DNA from: Comamonas sp. lk
GTDB lineage: Bacteria; Pseudomonadota; Gammaproteobacteria; Burkholderiales; Burkholderiaceae_C
Length of the DNA: 19,970 nt
Assembly (NCBI GenBank): GCA_945898105.1
Contig: CAMDHL010000008.1
Coordinates: forward strand, 1 to 19,970
Reading direction: 5' to 3'
Shown piece by piece: positions 6,681-15,833 of the stretch. The notes below the pieces were generated by a model, which ran no database searches, had not been told where the DNA came from, and worked only from the letters and a program-made list of their open reading frames with translations. The first letter of the stretch is position 1. The number at the start of each line of letters is the position of its first letter. The position numbers and the translations under genes were made by a program.

Positions 6681-8144
6681 ATGCAACCACCATCGGCCCT
6701 ACCGGCAGCCCCGCCTTCCCAACCCGTTTTACGAGAAGAAGTGCGTGCACTGTGGGCTTTGGCCTGGCCGATTCTGGTGGGGCAGTTGGCCAATATCGGT
6801 ATGTCGGTGGCAGCAGTGGCGATGTCGGGCCATGTGTCGGCGCAAGACCTGGCTGGCGTGTCACTTGGCGTGTCCTTGTGGAACATCGTCATCATTACCC
6901 TCATCGGGCTGTTGATGTCGGTCAACCCCACGGTGGCCCACCATGTGGGCGCGCAGGAGCTTGCGCAGGTACCGCATGTGGTGCGCCAAGCCTTGTGGAA
7001 AAGCCTGCTGCTGGGAATCCTCGCCACTGTCGCTCTGCAATCGACACAACTGATTTTTGCGTGGATGACGCTGGAAACCCACACGCGCGCAGTGGCGCAG
7101 GATTTTGTGTTGATCACCAGTTTTGGTCTGCCAGCCTTTGCAGCCTACCGCGTGCTGTACGGTTACAGCGCCAGCATCAACCAGACCAAGCCCATGATGG
7201 TGGTGGCGCTGTTGGCCTTGGCGCTCAACGTAGCGCTTAGCTGGGTACTGGTGTTTGGCCATCTGGGTTTTGCGCCTATGGGCGGCTTGGGTTGCGCCTG
7301 GGCTACGCTGGTATCGGTGTGGTTCAACCTCATCGGCATGTTGTTATGGATAAGCCGAAGCGCGGCGCACCAAGCCACCTATCCCTTCACGCATTTCGAA
7401 TGGCCGCACCGGCCTATGCAAGTAGCGCTTTTTCGCTTGGGCTTACCGATCGGGATGACGTTTTTTGCTGAAACCAGTGCCTTTGCCCTGATTGCCCTAC
7501 TTGTGGCGCGCTTTGGCAGTGCGCAAGTGGCGGCGCACCAGATTGCGCTCAATTTTGCGTCGCTCTTGTTCATGGTTCCCATGAGCCTGAGCGTGGCGGT
7601 GCTCACACGCGTGGGCCAAGCGCTGGGCGCGGGTGATGCACAAGCGGCCCGCTACCGCGCCTGGGTAGGGCTGGGCACGGCCATGGTATTTGCCAGCGCA
7701 TCTGCCTTGTTCACCGGCTTGTACGGCACGGAGATTGCGCGCTTTTACACTGAAGACGCAACGGTGCTGGCGGTGGCTATTCCGCTGCTGTTCTTCGCGG
7801 CGGTATTTCAGTTTTCCGACTCGGCGCAAGTGGTGCTCAGCGGCGCCATACGCGGCTACAAGGTGACGCGAGCGCCCATGCTCTTGCACCTGACGGCCTT
7901 TTGGGTGGTGTCCCTTCCGTTAGGCTACGTTTTAGGGGTTGCACCTGAATGGGCCCCATGGCGCCCGGCGCAGGCGATGCAAGCCACTGGCTTTTGGATT
8001 GCGTTGGTCGTCGCCCTGATGATCGCCGCGCTGGGCTTGCTGCTGATGCTCAAGCTGGTTGCTGACCAGCGCTGCGAAGCCATGAGCCCCGACTTGGGCA
8101 ATGAAGCGCAAGGCGACGCGACGGACCATCAACAGCGCATTTGA
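6681..8144 (+). CDS. MATE-family multidrug/Na+ efflux protein (NorM-like)
   Basis: The protein has 487 residues from ATG 6681, with about twelve hydrophobic helices in two repeats. The start of the first repeat (LAWPILVGQLANIGMSVAA) and the equivalent region of the second (LGLPIGMTFFAETSAFALIA) show the pseudo-symmetry of MatE domains. VAAHQIALNFASLLFMVPMS and TRVGQALGAG are strongly conserved MATE segments of the NorM branch. Such antiporters use Na+ or H+ gradients to expel cationic drugs or metabolites across the inner membrane. The C-terminus ends in a hydrophilic tail of about 35 residues. The gene lies 70 bp after mutL and 15 bp before miaA, so it probably shares a transcript with miaA. 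The substrate cannot be told from sequence. Confidence 0.92.
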   Translation: MQPPSALPAAPPSQPVLREEVRALWALAWPILVGQLANIGMSVAAVAMSGHVSAQDLAGVSLGVSLWNIVIITLIGLLMSVNPTVAHHVGAQELAQVPHVVRQALWKSLLLGILATVALQSTQLIFAWMTLETHTRAVAQDFVLITSFGLPAFAAYRVLYGYSASINQTKPMMVVALLALALNVALSWVLVFGHLGFAPMGGLGCAWATLVSVWFNLIGMLLWISRSAAHQATYPFTHFEWPHRPMQVALFRLGLPIGMTFFAETSAFALIALLVARFGSAQVAAHQIALNFASLLFMVPMSLSVAVLTRVGQALGAGDAQAARYRAWVGLGTAMVFASASALFTGLYGTEIARFYTEDATVLAVAIPLLFFAAVFQFSDSAQVVLSGAIRGYKVTRAPMLLHLTAFWVVSLPLGYVLGVAPEWAPWRPAQAMQATGFWIALVVALMIAALGLLLMLKLVADQRCEAMSPDLGNEAQGDATDHQQRI

Positions 8145-8159
8145 AGAGTCCGGCTCACC

Positions 8160-9137
8160 ATGCAAGGCGCTCTGCCCTTTTACTTGTCGATTGCCGGCCC
8201 CACGGCCGCTGGCAAGACTGCAGCTGCGCTGGCAATCGCAGGTGAATTTGATTGCGAAATCATCAGTGTGGATTCGGCCCTGGTCTACCGGGGCATGAAC
8301 ATAGGTACGGCCAAACCGACAGCGCAGGAGCTGGCGGCCGTGCCCCACCACCTGATCGACATCCGCGACCCGCTGCATGCCTACAACGCTGCCGAGTTTG
8401 CGCGTGATGCTGCAGGGCTGATTCGCGACATAAGTGCTCGCGGAAAGTTGCCCCTATTGGTGGGCGGCACCATGTTGTATTTCAGAGCGCTAATGGAGCC
8501 CTTGGACGCCATGCCCACAGCCGACCCCCACATCCGCGCGGCCATAGAGCAGGAGGCCCAGGCACTCAGTTGGCCCGCCATGCATGCCCAACTAGCGCTG
8601 GTGGATCCGACGACCGCCGCGCGATTGGCACCAGCCGATAGCCAACGCATCGGGCGGGCCTTAGAAGTGTGGCGCAGCGCAGGAGTGCCCTTATCGCAGT
8701 TGCAATTACGCAGCCGACAAGCCGATGCAGATGGCCTGCTAACTAAAGGGCAAGTCAATCCGCAAGCCCCGCTCATTTCGCTGGAGCCACAAGACCGAGG
8801 ATGGCTGCACGCACGCATTGCCGAACGCTTTGACGCCATGCTGTCACACGGCCTGGTGCAGGAAGTGCAAAGCCTGCGCGCGCGCGGTGACCTGCATGCA
8901 GCACTTGCGTCCATGCGCTGCGTGGGCTATCGCCAGGTGTGGGAGGTGTTGGACGGCAACTCGCCCGCCGCGCAATTGCGCGACAAAGGAATTTTTGCCA
9001 CGCGGCAACTAGCCAAGCGGCAAATCACCTGGCTGCGCTCCATGCCGCAGCGCCATGTGATTGCGTGCGACGGCAGCGATGCGCTAGAGACTACCCTAGA
9101 CACCGCCCGTCATCTGGTGGAAGCGGCAATCGTATGA
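8160..9137 (+). CDS. miaA: tRNA dimethylallyltransferase MiaA
   Basis: This 325-residue protein transfers a dimethylallyl group from DMAPP to adenosine 37 of tRNAs reading UNN codons, the first step towards ms2i6A. The P-loop GPTAAGKT is at residues 13-20. [16 protein letters not shown] is the conserved DSxQVYRGMDIGTAKP motif, with A in place of the usual Q. Further motifs are [32 protein letters not shown] and [13 protein letters not shown]. The length is normal for betaproteobacterial MiaA. It follows the MATE gene by 15 bp without an obvious strong Shine-Dalgarno sequence. The mutL-miaA linkage is ancestral in many proteobacteria; here MATE sits between them. Confidence 0.97.
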   Translation: MQGALPFYLSIAGPTAAGKTAAALAIAGEFDCEIISVDSALVYRGMNIGTAKPTAQELAAVPHHLIDIRDPLHAYNAAEFARDAAGLIRDISARGKLPLLVGGTMLYFRALMEPLDAMPTADPHIRAAIEQEAQALSWPAMHAQLALVDPTTAARLAPADSQRIGRALEVWRSAGVPLSQLQLRSRQADADGLLTKGQVNPQAPLISLEPQDRGWLHARIAERFDAMLSHGLVQEVQSLRARGDLHAALASMRCVGYRQVWEVLDGNSPAAQLRDKGIFATRQLAKRQITWLRSMPQRHVIACDGSDALETTLDTARHLVEAAIV

Positions 9138-9177
9138 GCCACCCATCCGTAACCTGTTCGTGCTGGCATCCGAGCCT

Positions 9178-9193
9178 CGTACCCATGGGTACG
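9178..9193. promoter_or_regulatory. 16-bp perfect palindrome upstream of the ABC ATPase gene
   Basis: CGTACCCATGGGTACG is its own reverse complement. It lies in the 99-bp gap between miaA and the ABC ATPase, 43 bases before the ATG at 9237 and just before a possible -10 (TATCTT, 9216-9221). Its position fits an operator for a dimeric repressor, but no regulator is identified. Confidence 0.35.
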
Positions 9194-9236
9194 CGCGTCA
9201 CGCCCTTGGACCGATTATCTTGACAAGCCCCGCCCT

Positions 9237-9923
<687 letters not shown>

Positions 9924-9934
9924 ATCTTGGTTTT

Positions 9935-12900
9935 TCACTGCTTCACACTTAAGCAGAAATCTGTATGCGCAGTTTGTTTGATTTTGATGGCAGTAATCAA
10001 ATCCCCTAAGGCCTCAAACTCATCTTTCCAAGGAAATTGGGGATCTGACTGAGCCATGTCTAACGATTTGTAACCCCTAAGATCATCAGAGCAGCGTGTG
10101 GCGTAAAACTTCACGGGTTGCAGCGGCAATGCTTGACCCGCATTGTTCCTCAACGCAGACACTTGGTTTTTTCCGGCTGCACTTGTTTCAATTCCCCAGA
10201 AATCAAACATAGGTCTCTGGTCAAAACCGGTAATCAGACTCAATGCAACCAGCATGTAGTCGTGGTACAGGTGAATTCCGTTGACCACGATCCCGTTCTC
10301 AGTGGTGGGTTTTTTGGTGTACTGACTAAAACCTAATTTGGCTATTCCGTTACCCCAATCGGCGTCGGTAGTGGCCTCTACCTGGCGCTGATTCAGGTAC
10401 AGCAAGGTGTAAATATCCCATCCCGCTTCAATGGCATCTGTGTCACTCATTGATGAATTGTGACTTTTGATGATGTCTGCATACAGCAGTGGCCACTGCA
10501 AGTAAAAATCAAGACGCATGCGATCATGTTCAATGGCGAAGGCAGAATCCGTCCATAAATTCTTCTTAATGTTTAAAACTTTTTGATCCGTATTCAAACT
10601 ACCGTCTTTGAATGTCTTTTTAAGAAAATCAAAGACTACTTGAGTGTCTGGAAGGTCGTTGTAATAACCGATCGCATCGCGGTTGACATCGATCAATAAG
10701 CGCCATTTTTTATGCAACGGGAAAATATTGTTAGCCACTTCAGAGCTAATTCCACCGTACATTTTGAACCTCACTAAATTGTGACCGAGCTCATGGCTTA
10801 CACCCCAATTGCGTGGTCCAAGACCGATATTTGAAGTGATGGGATTGCCATTGCAGCTCGAACCGCAGTTGGCCTTGTCGTCCGCGTGATAGTGTTGTGG
10901 GTCGCGTGGCTTGTGTATTGTGGAGCTAGTGCATTCCCAATTGTTTGTCGCGCAAAAAACACTTACACGGGGTTTGAGTTTTAAGCCATTGAGTTCAAGG
11001 CCCGCCAACTGCAAGGCATCATCGATGACATATTTCTTCGCTTCGGCAAGGTATTTGTCCATATCAATACTATTGGTAGCACTGCTGAAATAAGGTTTGG
11101 TCACATTCGGGTACTCCGTGCTTACGGCCGACTTAGACTCAGGCAATAGAAGCTCCTTGGTCGTTCTAATCAGCGAATGTATTTCCAAGCCTGCTGTTTT
11201 GATTTCCAGCCAATCGAGCTTGCTGTTCAGAACATCATTTAAAAATGCTGATGCGTCAGGGGCGCCTTGCGTTGTGTCATAAAAAGGATGCTTGGCTGCT
11301 CCCTGGATTTGCAGCACCACGGAAGTTTCTTTGGTGCCCGCATAGCGCAACTCTAGCAATCCACCGTAGGGCGAAACAATGGTTATGGGCTGGGTAGAGA
11401 GCGGGAAGTCCGAACTGCGGGGCAACCTGGGTCTGCGATATCCTGTTCCCAAAATTTCCTTACCCGCGGCATCCACAGGTGACGAGAACAGCTTGGTGTT
11501 ACCTTCACTGGCGGTATTGACGAAAAACGTGAACTTGCCTGCAACTGGCGCTTTTTGTAGCTGTATGGTCAGAGCTTGTCCCGGCAGTAAAAATCGCCCG
11601 ACCGCCGTAAATCCGTTGCTACCTGTCAGGGTGACAGTGACATTTTCGATAGTCGTGCTGCCCTTAACCTGACGAACATCTGGGCCTAAAAAATTGCCCA
11701 AATCTGTTTGCGCCATTCCGGCTTTGCGCACATAGGCAACCAGTGCATCTGCAATATAGGCTTTTTGAAAGGCTTCAGCGTGCGTGAGTTTGTTGATTGG
11801 ATAAACGATATTTTGGCGGTATGCATCCGCCCACAGGACCAACTGTTTAAGAGTTTTATTTTCCACTTGTGGGTCATACAGGTTTTGCCCCTTGCTGTTT
11901 ATCTCATCCAACAGAGTTTTTAGTTTATTTAAAGGATTAACTATCTCATCGGTGAATGCTTGAGGCAACACGCAGTCGCTATCTGCTTCGCATTTAGTCC
12001 AATCGTACTTTTGATTGAAATTGTTACCTTTTATCCGCTCTAGCAACTTTGCACCTAATGGGTCATTGCGTGCATGGAGTTGGTCTGGAGTCAAATCACC
12101 GCCAACGTAATCCAAGGCGTAGTAATTTCTTCGATCTGGCGCATCACCGCTAGCAAACCCCAAAGCTCCCAGCCTTGGATAATCATCTGGCCAGTTTGCC
12201 CTGGCGTAGTCGTTAGGCGCGCCACCATCGGGGTGGCTGTTCAAATACAAAACTGGAATTTTGGCAACAACAATATCTTTAATCCTGCTAAGTTGTACTT
12301 GCAAAACATCTGCATTCAATCTACGGTCAACGGCGCCAATAACCACCAACTGAGCCTTGGCAGCGCAGTCTTTCACGGGATCTGACAGCGGGTCGCATTG
12401 CAAACTGGTAGACGGGATTTTCAGTGCGGTCAGCCCATCCGCCGCATAGGACTTGTAAACTTTTTCTTTAGCGCCAGTGGTATACAGGACAGTGTTTGAT
12501 TTGGGCAAACTCGACCATGCAATATTCAGACTTGTAGCGCTTTGTCCGGTTAAGTCCCGTGCTGGGTCGCCGGTTACCAACCAGGACAACACCCGCTTGA
12601 ACACAGCTTGATGGTCTATTTGCCTTGAAGCGACTTCCAATGACTGACTGTTGAGTCCAAATATTCGGGTTTGATTGGTATCAAAGCCGGACAAGATGTC
12701 GTAGCCGTAACCCGCAATACGATCGCCCCCCACGGTGCTAACGGATGCCAGCACATTACCTTTATCGCCCACTACCAATGGAAACACTTTCTCCATGCTG
12801 GACAATAAAGGTTGAATCATGAAACTGTCTTTGACCAAGTCAAATTTGGTACTTAATTTGGCACTCGACCCGCCTTGATAAAAAGTACCAATAAGATTAT

Positions 12901-13282
12901 TCTGAGTGTCAAGAATGCCCTGGTAATTGCCAGACGCTTGGCTAATGATCTCGCTTGCGTCCTTCCCGCTAAGCAGGGTGCTGTCGCCAGCCTTCAGGGC
13001 GAGCTTGATGCGGTTGGACGGCGTATTTGGTAGGCAGGGCTCTATTTCAACGTTCTTGCCGTTGTGAATGCTGCAACTTGCTGTCTCCGTCTGAAAGGTG
13101 CGTGTGCCAATTTGACCAGCCGTGCAGGCTTCTGTTTTGACCTCAGACAGTACGGATGGGCAAGCGTTGTCCTGATTTCCCCCACCGCCTCCACAAGCCA
13201 GCAGCAGACCTAGCAATGCCGCGGGTAACAGCCAGCGTACACCCCGAAACTTAGAAATTGGTGATTTGACAGATTCCGGCAT
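9935..13282 (-). CDS. Large lipoprotein zinc metalloprotease, M60-like/ImpA-AcfD type
   Basis: This 1115-residue protein has a lipoprotein signal peptide: basic N-region, hydrophobic core LLPAALLGLLLAC with lipidated Cys30, then GGGGG. Residues about 40-85 are Cys-rich (CTAGQIGTRTFQTETASC). The metalloprotease core is HELGH at 830-834 with a glutamate 14 residues later (E848 in ISSEVANNI). This fits HExxH(8-28)E of M60-like gluzincins such as P. aeruginosa ImpA and Vibrio/E. coli AcfD-SslE, which cleave mucin-type O-glycoproteins outside the cell. Cys pairs flank the site (CATNNWEC, CGSSC). A perfect Shine-Dalgarno precedes the ATG. GC is roughly 45% by eye against about 60% in its neighbours, which suggests horizontal acquisition. 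Family placement rests on the motif, lipobox and size; the exact substrate is unknown. Confidence 0.85.
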   Translation of the reverse strand: MPESVKSPISKFRGVRWLLPAALLGLLLACGGGGGNQDNACPSVLSEVKTEACTAGQIGTRTFQTETASCSIHNGKNVEIEPCLPNTPSNRIKLALKAGDSTLLSGKDASEIISQASGNYQGILDTQNNLIGTFYQGGSSAKLSTKFDLVKDSFMIQPLLSSMEKVFPLVVGDKGNVLASVSTVGGDRIAGYGYDILSGFDTNQTRIFGLNSQSLEVASRQIDHQAVFKRVLSWLVTGDPARDLTGQSATSLNIAWSSLPKSNTVLYTTGAKEKVYKSYAADGLTALKIPSTSLQCDPLSDPVKDCAAKAQLVVIGAVDRRLNADVLQVQLSRIKDIVVAKIPVLYLNSHPDGGAPNDYARANWPDDYPRLGALGFASGDAPDRRNYYALDYVGGDLTPDQLHARNDPLGAKLLERIKGNNFNQKYDWTKCEADSDCVLPQAFTDEIVNPLNKLKTLLDEINSKGQNLYDPQVENKTLKQLVLWADAYRQNIVYPINKLTHAEAFQKAYIADALVAYVRKAGMAQTDLGNFLGPDVRQVKGSTTIENVTVTLTGSNGFTAVGRFLLPGQALTIQLQKAPVAGKFTFFVNTASEGNTKLFSSPVDAAGKEILGTGYRRPRLPRSSDFPLSTQPITIVSPYGGLLELRYAGTKETSVVLQIQGAAKHPFYDTTQGAPDASAFLNDVLNSKLDWLEIKTAGLEIHSLIRTTKELLLPESKSAVSTEYPNVTKPYFSSATNSIDMDKYLAEAKKYVIDDALQLAGLELNGLKLKPRVSVFCATNNWECTSSTIHKPRDPQHYHADDKANCGSSCNGNPITSNIGLGPRNWGVSHELGHNLVRFKMYGGISSEVANNIFPLHKKWRLLIDVNRDAIGYYNDLPDTQVVFDFLKKTFKDGSLNTDQKVLNIKKNLWTDSAFAIEHDRMRLDFYLQWPLLYADIIKSHNSSMSDTDAIEAGWDIYTLLYLNQRQVEATTDADWGNGIAKLGFSQYTKKPTTENGIVVNGIHLYHDYMLVALSLITGFDQRPMFDFWGIETSAAGKNQVSALRNNAGQALPLQPVKFYATRCSDDLRGYKSLDMAQSDPQFPWKDEFEALGDLITAIKIKQTAHTDFCLSVKQ

Positions 13283-13285
13283 ACG

Positions 13286-13292
13286 ACCTCCT
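13286..13292 (-). promoter_or_regulatory. Perfect Shine-Dalgarno of the metalloprotease lipoprotein
   Basis: AGGAGGT on the minus strand lies 3 nt before the ATG at 13282. It is the strongest ribosome binding site in the window, and it fixes the start of this gene. Confidence 0.75.
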
Positions 13293-13302
13293 GAAGATAA
13301 TG

Positions 13303-13330
13303 TTTAGAGTAATTATTTCATATTTGACAA
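13303..13330 (-). promoter_or_regulatory. Candidate sigma-70 promoter of the metalloprotease gene
   Basis: On the minus strand TTGTCA (13330-13325) and TCTAAA (13308-13303) are separated by 16 bp. This would place the transcript start near 13296, just before the Shine-Dalgarno sequence. The hexamers match consensus in 5/6 and 4/6 positions. The whole region is so AT-rich that chance matches are likely. Confidence 0.3.
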
Positions 13331-13342
13331 TTATTTATTCAA

Positions 13343-13384
13343 AAAAATTTGTTGATTTATTCGTTTAAATATCAAAAATTTGTT
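13343..13384. repeat. 11-bp direct repeat in the AT-rich region upstream of the metalloprotease
   Basis: AAAAATTTGTT occurs at 13343-13353 and again at 13374-13384, 31 bp apart (about three helical turns), followed in both cases by similar T/A-rich bases. This could be a pair of regulator or nucleoid-protein (H-NS-like) binding sites. It could equally be a chance feature of AT-rich DNA. Confidence 0.3.
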
Positions 13385-13488
13385 TATTTCATGCGAATCA
13401 ATATGGGGTTTCCCCAGATCCGCAAAGACCGGCCGCTCGCTTGCGTTTGCAGGCGTCTGAATCGCAACCCTTCTAGGCCAATGGAGCC

Positions 13489-14604
13489 TTAAGCCGCGCC
13501 GAGGTGCGGAACCAGTCCTACGGTCGGCTGCCCATTTTTCAGCGCCGCCGTAAACGCCAACATGCGATCGATAGGCAAACGGGCTCGCAGGCCTAGCGCG
13601 CTGTCCACATGCACTTCGCCCACTCCGGTTTCCAGCGCACGTGCCACGTCGGCTAATCCGTTCATGGCCATCCAGGGGCACTGCGCGCAGCTTTTGCAGG
13701 TGGCGCTATTACCAGCGGTAGGTGCTTCAATAAATAGCTTGCCAGGATTGAGCGTACGCAGTTTGTGCAGCATGCCTTTGTCAGTGGCGACGATAAAGGT
13801 GTTGGTATCCATGGTCTGCGCGGCCTTGAGGATCGCCGAAGTGGAACCCACCGCATGAGCGAGCGCCACCACATCGGCCGGAGACTCCGGATGCACCAGC
13901 ACGCCGGCTTGTGGATGCTCCGCCATCAAAGCCTGTAATTCAAAGGCCTTAAATTCGTCATGCACGATGCAAGCGCCTTGCCAGAACACCATGTCCGCGC
14001 CGGTTTCGCGCTGGATATAGCCGCCCAGGTGCTTGTCGGGTGCCCATAGTATTTTTTGCCCGGCGTCTTTGAGCGCACGCACAATGTCCAGCGCGCAACT
14101 GGAGGTCACCACCCAGTCGGCGCGCGCTTTGACTGCCGCGCTGGTGTTGGCGTAGACCACTACCGCGCGGTCAGGGTGCGCGTCACAAAAGGCGCTGAAT
14201 TCCTCAATCGGGCAGCCCAGATCTAAAGAACAAGTGGCGTCCAGGTCAGGCATCAGCACGCGCTTGTCCGGACTCAAGATTTTGGATGTTTCGCCCATAA
14301 AGCGCACGCCCGACACCACCAGCGTTTGCGCGCTATGGTCTCGGCCAAAGCGTGCCATTTCCAGCGAGTCACTTACCAGACCGCCGGTGGCTTCGGCCAG
14401 ATCTTGTAAGTCAGGGTGCACGTAATAGTGCGACACCATGACTGCGTTTTTTTCACGCAACAAGCGGGTGATTTTTTCTTTTAAAGCCGCTCGCTCGGCG
14501 GGACCAGGTTCCACCGGTACCCGAGCCCAGGCGTGGCGGGTGCTGCACGCAGGCTGCTCGTATTCGACGTCTATGCGCTGCAAGGCTAGTTCGGGGGTTT
14601 GCAT
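13489..14604 (-). CDS. nadA: Quinolinate synthase NadA
   Basis: This 371-residue enzyme condenses iminoaspartate with dihydroxyacetone phosphate to quinolinate in de novo NAD synthesis, using a [4Fe-4S] cluster. The cluster cysteines are seen in [12 protein letters not shown] (Cys125), GACIVHDEF (Cys212) and [13 protein letters not shown] near residue 310. The repeat-specific motifs [37 protein letters not shown] and VHPESP are all present. The chosen ATG shares its A with the TGA of nadC and has GGAGGA 6 nt upstream inside the end of nadC, so translation is coupled. A GTG one codon upstream is possible. NadB is not in the window. Confidence 0.97.
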   Translation of the reverse strand: MQTPELALQRIDVEYEQPACSTRHAWARVPVEPGPAERAALKEKITRLLREKNAVMVSHYYVHPDLQDLAEATGGLVSDSLEMARFGRDHSAQTLVVSGVRFMGETSKILSPDKRVLMPDLDATCSLDLGCPIEEFSAFCDAHPDRAVVVYANTSAAVKARADWVVTSSCALDIVRALKDAGQKILWAPDKHLGGYIQRETGADMVFWQGACIVHDEFKAFELQALMAEHPQAGVLVHPESPADVVALAHAVGSTSAILKAAQTMDTNTFIVATDKGMLHKLRTLNPGKLFIEAPTAGNSATCKSCAQCPWMAMNGLADVARALETGVGEVHVDSALGLRARLPIDRMLAFTAALKNGQPTVGLVPHLGAA

Positions 14605-15473
14605 CACATGTCCTCCATGCGCATAGAAAAATCGGTGGCGCGCACGTCTTTAGTCAGTGCGCCTATGGAAATTCGGTCCACCCCGGTGGCGGCGATGGCT
14701 TGCACCGTGTCCATGTTCACGCCACCGGACACCTCCAAAATCGCGCGTCCTGCGTTGATCGCCACGGCTTCACGCAACTGAGCATGCGTCATGTTGTCCA
14801 GCAGCACCATACGCGCGCCCGCCTGCAAGGCTTCATGGAGTTGCTGCAAAGTCTCGACCTCGATTTCCACAAAGGTCGCCTGCGCTGCCACCGCTCGCGC
14901 GCGCCCCAAGGCGGCAGTGACACCTCCGGCGGCGGCGATATGGTTTTCTTTAATCAACACCGCATCGAACAAACCAATGCGGTGGTTAGTGCCGCCACCG
15001 CAGCGCACTGCGTATTTTTGCGCCAGGCGCAGCCCGGGCAGGGTTTTGCGGGTATCCACAATCTGCGCCCGATTGCCCGGGACCGCCTGCGCCGCGGCCA
15101 CAAACTGCGCCGTGTGCGTGGCTACGCCACTGAGTAACTGCAAGAAATTAAGCATGGTGCGCTCGGCTGTGAGCAGGGCTTGCGCCGGGCCTTCCAAGGT
15201 CAAAACCACCTCGTTGGATTGGCCCTGTGCGCCCTCGGCAACTTGCCAGCGCATCTGTGCTTGCGGTGCCAGTGCATGCAAAGCCGCCGCTGCCCAAGCC
15301 TGGCCGCACAGCACGGCGTTTTCACGCAAGATTACGCGGGCACGGGCGCGGCGCTGCGGGTCCACCAGGGAGGCGGTCAAATCTCCGCTGCCCACGTCCT
15401 CGGCAAGCGCGCGAGCGGCATCCGCATGCGCCAGGCGGGAAATGGCCTCTTTGGAGAAGTCAAACTGCGTCAT
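14604..15473 (-). CDS. nadC: Nicotinate-nucleotide pyrophosphorylase (quinolinate phosphoribosyltransferase) NadC
   Basis: This 289-residue enzyme converts quinolinate and PRPP to nicotinate mononucleotide and CO2, the step after NadA. Recognised motifs are [10 protein letters not shown] near the N-terminus, [20 protein letters not shown] with GGTNHR (the substrate-binding core), [20 protein letters not shown] and SGGVNMDTV. The frame is open up to 15557, but MTQFDFS at 15473 is the natural start. It has no Shine-Dalgarno, and a TATGCT hexamer lies 9 nt upstream, so the leader is probably very short. The gene is divergent from the DUF3460 gene and overlaps nadA by one base. Confidence 0.96.
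   Translation of the reverse strand: MTQFDFSKEAISRLAHADAARALAEDVGSGDLTASLVDPQRRARARVILRENAVLCGQAWAAAALHALAPQAQMRWQVAEGAQGQSNEVVLTLEGPAQALLTAERTMLNFLQLLSGVATHTAQFVAAAQAVPGNRAQIVDTRKTLPGLRLAQKYAVRCGGGTNHRIGLFDAVLIKENHIAAAGGVTAALGRARAVAAQATFVEIEVETLQQLHEALQAGARMVLLDNMTHAQLREAVAINAGRAILEVSGGVNMDTVQAIAATGVDRISIGALTKDVRATDFSMRMEDM
14611..14616 (-). promoter_or_regulatory. Ribosome binding site of nadA inside the end of nadC
   Basis: GGAGGA on the minus strand lies 6 nt before the nadA ATG, within the last codons of nadC. It decides the ATG at 14604 as start and supports coupled translation. Confidence 0.7.
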
Positions 15474-15482
15474 AGGGCGCGT

Positions 15483-15488
15483 AGCATA
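15483..15488 (-). promoter_or_regulatory. Candidate -10 element for nadC
   Basis: TATGCT on the minus strand ends 9 nt before the ATG at 15473, giving a predicted leader of about 3 nt. There is no recognisable -35 hexamer at 16-18 bp and no Shine-Dalgarno sequence. Confidence 0.3.
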
Positions 15489-15541
15489 GCGGCAATGGCG
15501 TATGGCCCGCCGGGCTTTGGGTCTACACTGCGCGCTGCCCC

Positions 15542-15547
15542 TAAAAT
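15542..15547 (+). promoter_or_regulatory. Candidate -10 element for the DUF3460-scpA-panBC unit
   Basis: TAAAAT (5/6 match) lies 21 nt before the ATG at 15569, with a weak TTGGGT at 15517-15522 19 bp upstream as possible -35. TACACT at 15524-15529 is an alternative. AAGGA at 15558-15562, 6 nt before the ATG, is the ribosome binding site. Confidence 0.35.
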
Positions 15548-15568
15548 TGGCCGCCACAAGGATTTGCC

Positions 15569-15778
15569 ATGTCTCTTTTTCGCCGCCCCGATTACCACTC
15601 CGAAGCCAGCTTGTTCATTGACCAGCTCAAGGCATCCAGACCCGCCTTGGAGTCACAACAGCGGGCGGGGCGCGCCTTGCTTTGGGACCTTAATCTGGAC
15701 CGCAGCGCACAAGCGGGCTACAAAGACGCCAAAGTAGCGCAAATGCCCTACGTCTATCAGACCAAGTCGGACCAGTAA
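15569..15778 (+). CDS. DUF3460 family small protein
   Basis: This 69-residue soluble protein has FIDQLKASRPALESQQRAGRALLWD in its first half and a C-terminus with KVAQMPYVYQT. This is the pattern I recall for DUF3460, a small betaproteobacterial family of unknown function usually found beside scpA and pantothenate genes. It is largely helical with no signal peptide or membrane segment. The gene has a good Shine-Dalgarno (AAGGA) and lies 55 bp before scpA on the same strand, so co-transcription is likely. Confidence 0.8.
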   Translation: MSLFRRPDYHSEASLFIDQLKASRPALESQQRAGRALLWDLNLDRSAQAGYKDAKVAQMPYVYQTKSDQ

Positions 15779-15833
15779 GTCCTTCGTAACCCAGCCTGAC
15801 CCGCCAAGCACCTACCCGGGTGGTAACACCGCG

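Noticed and set aside
13404..13416. TGGGGTTTCCCCA hairpin between nadA and the metalloprotease
   Set aside because: The stem is only 5 bp with a 3-base loop and no T-run follows on either strand, so it is not supported as a terminator.
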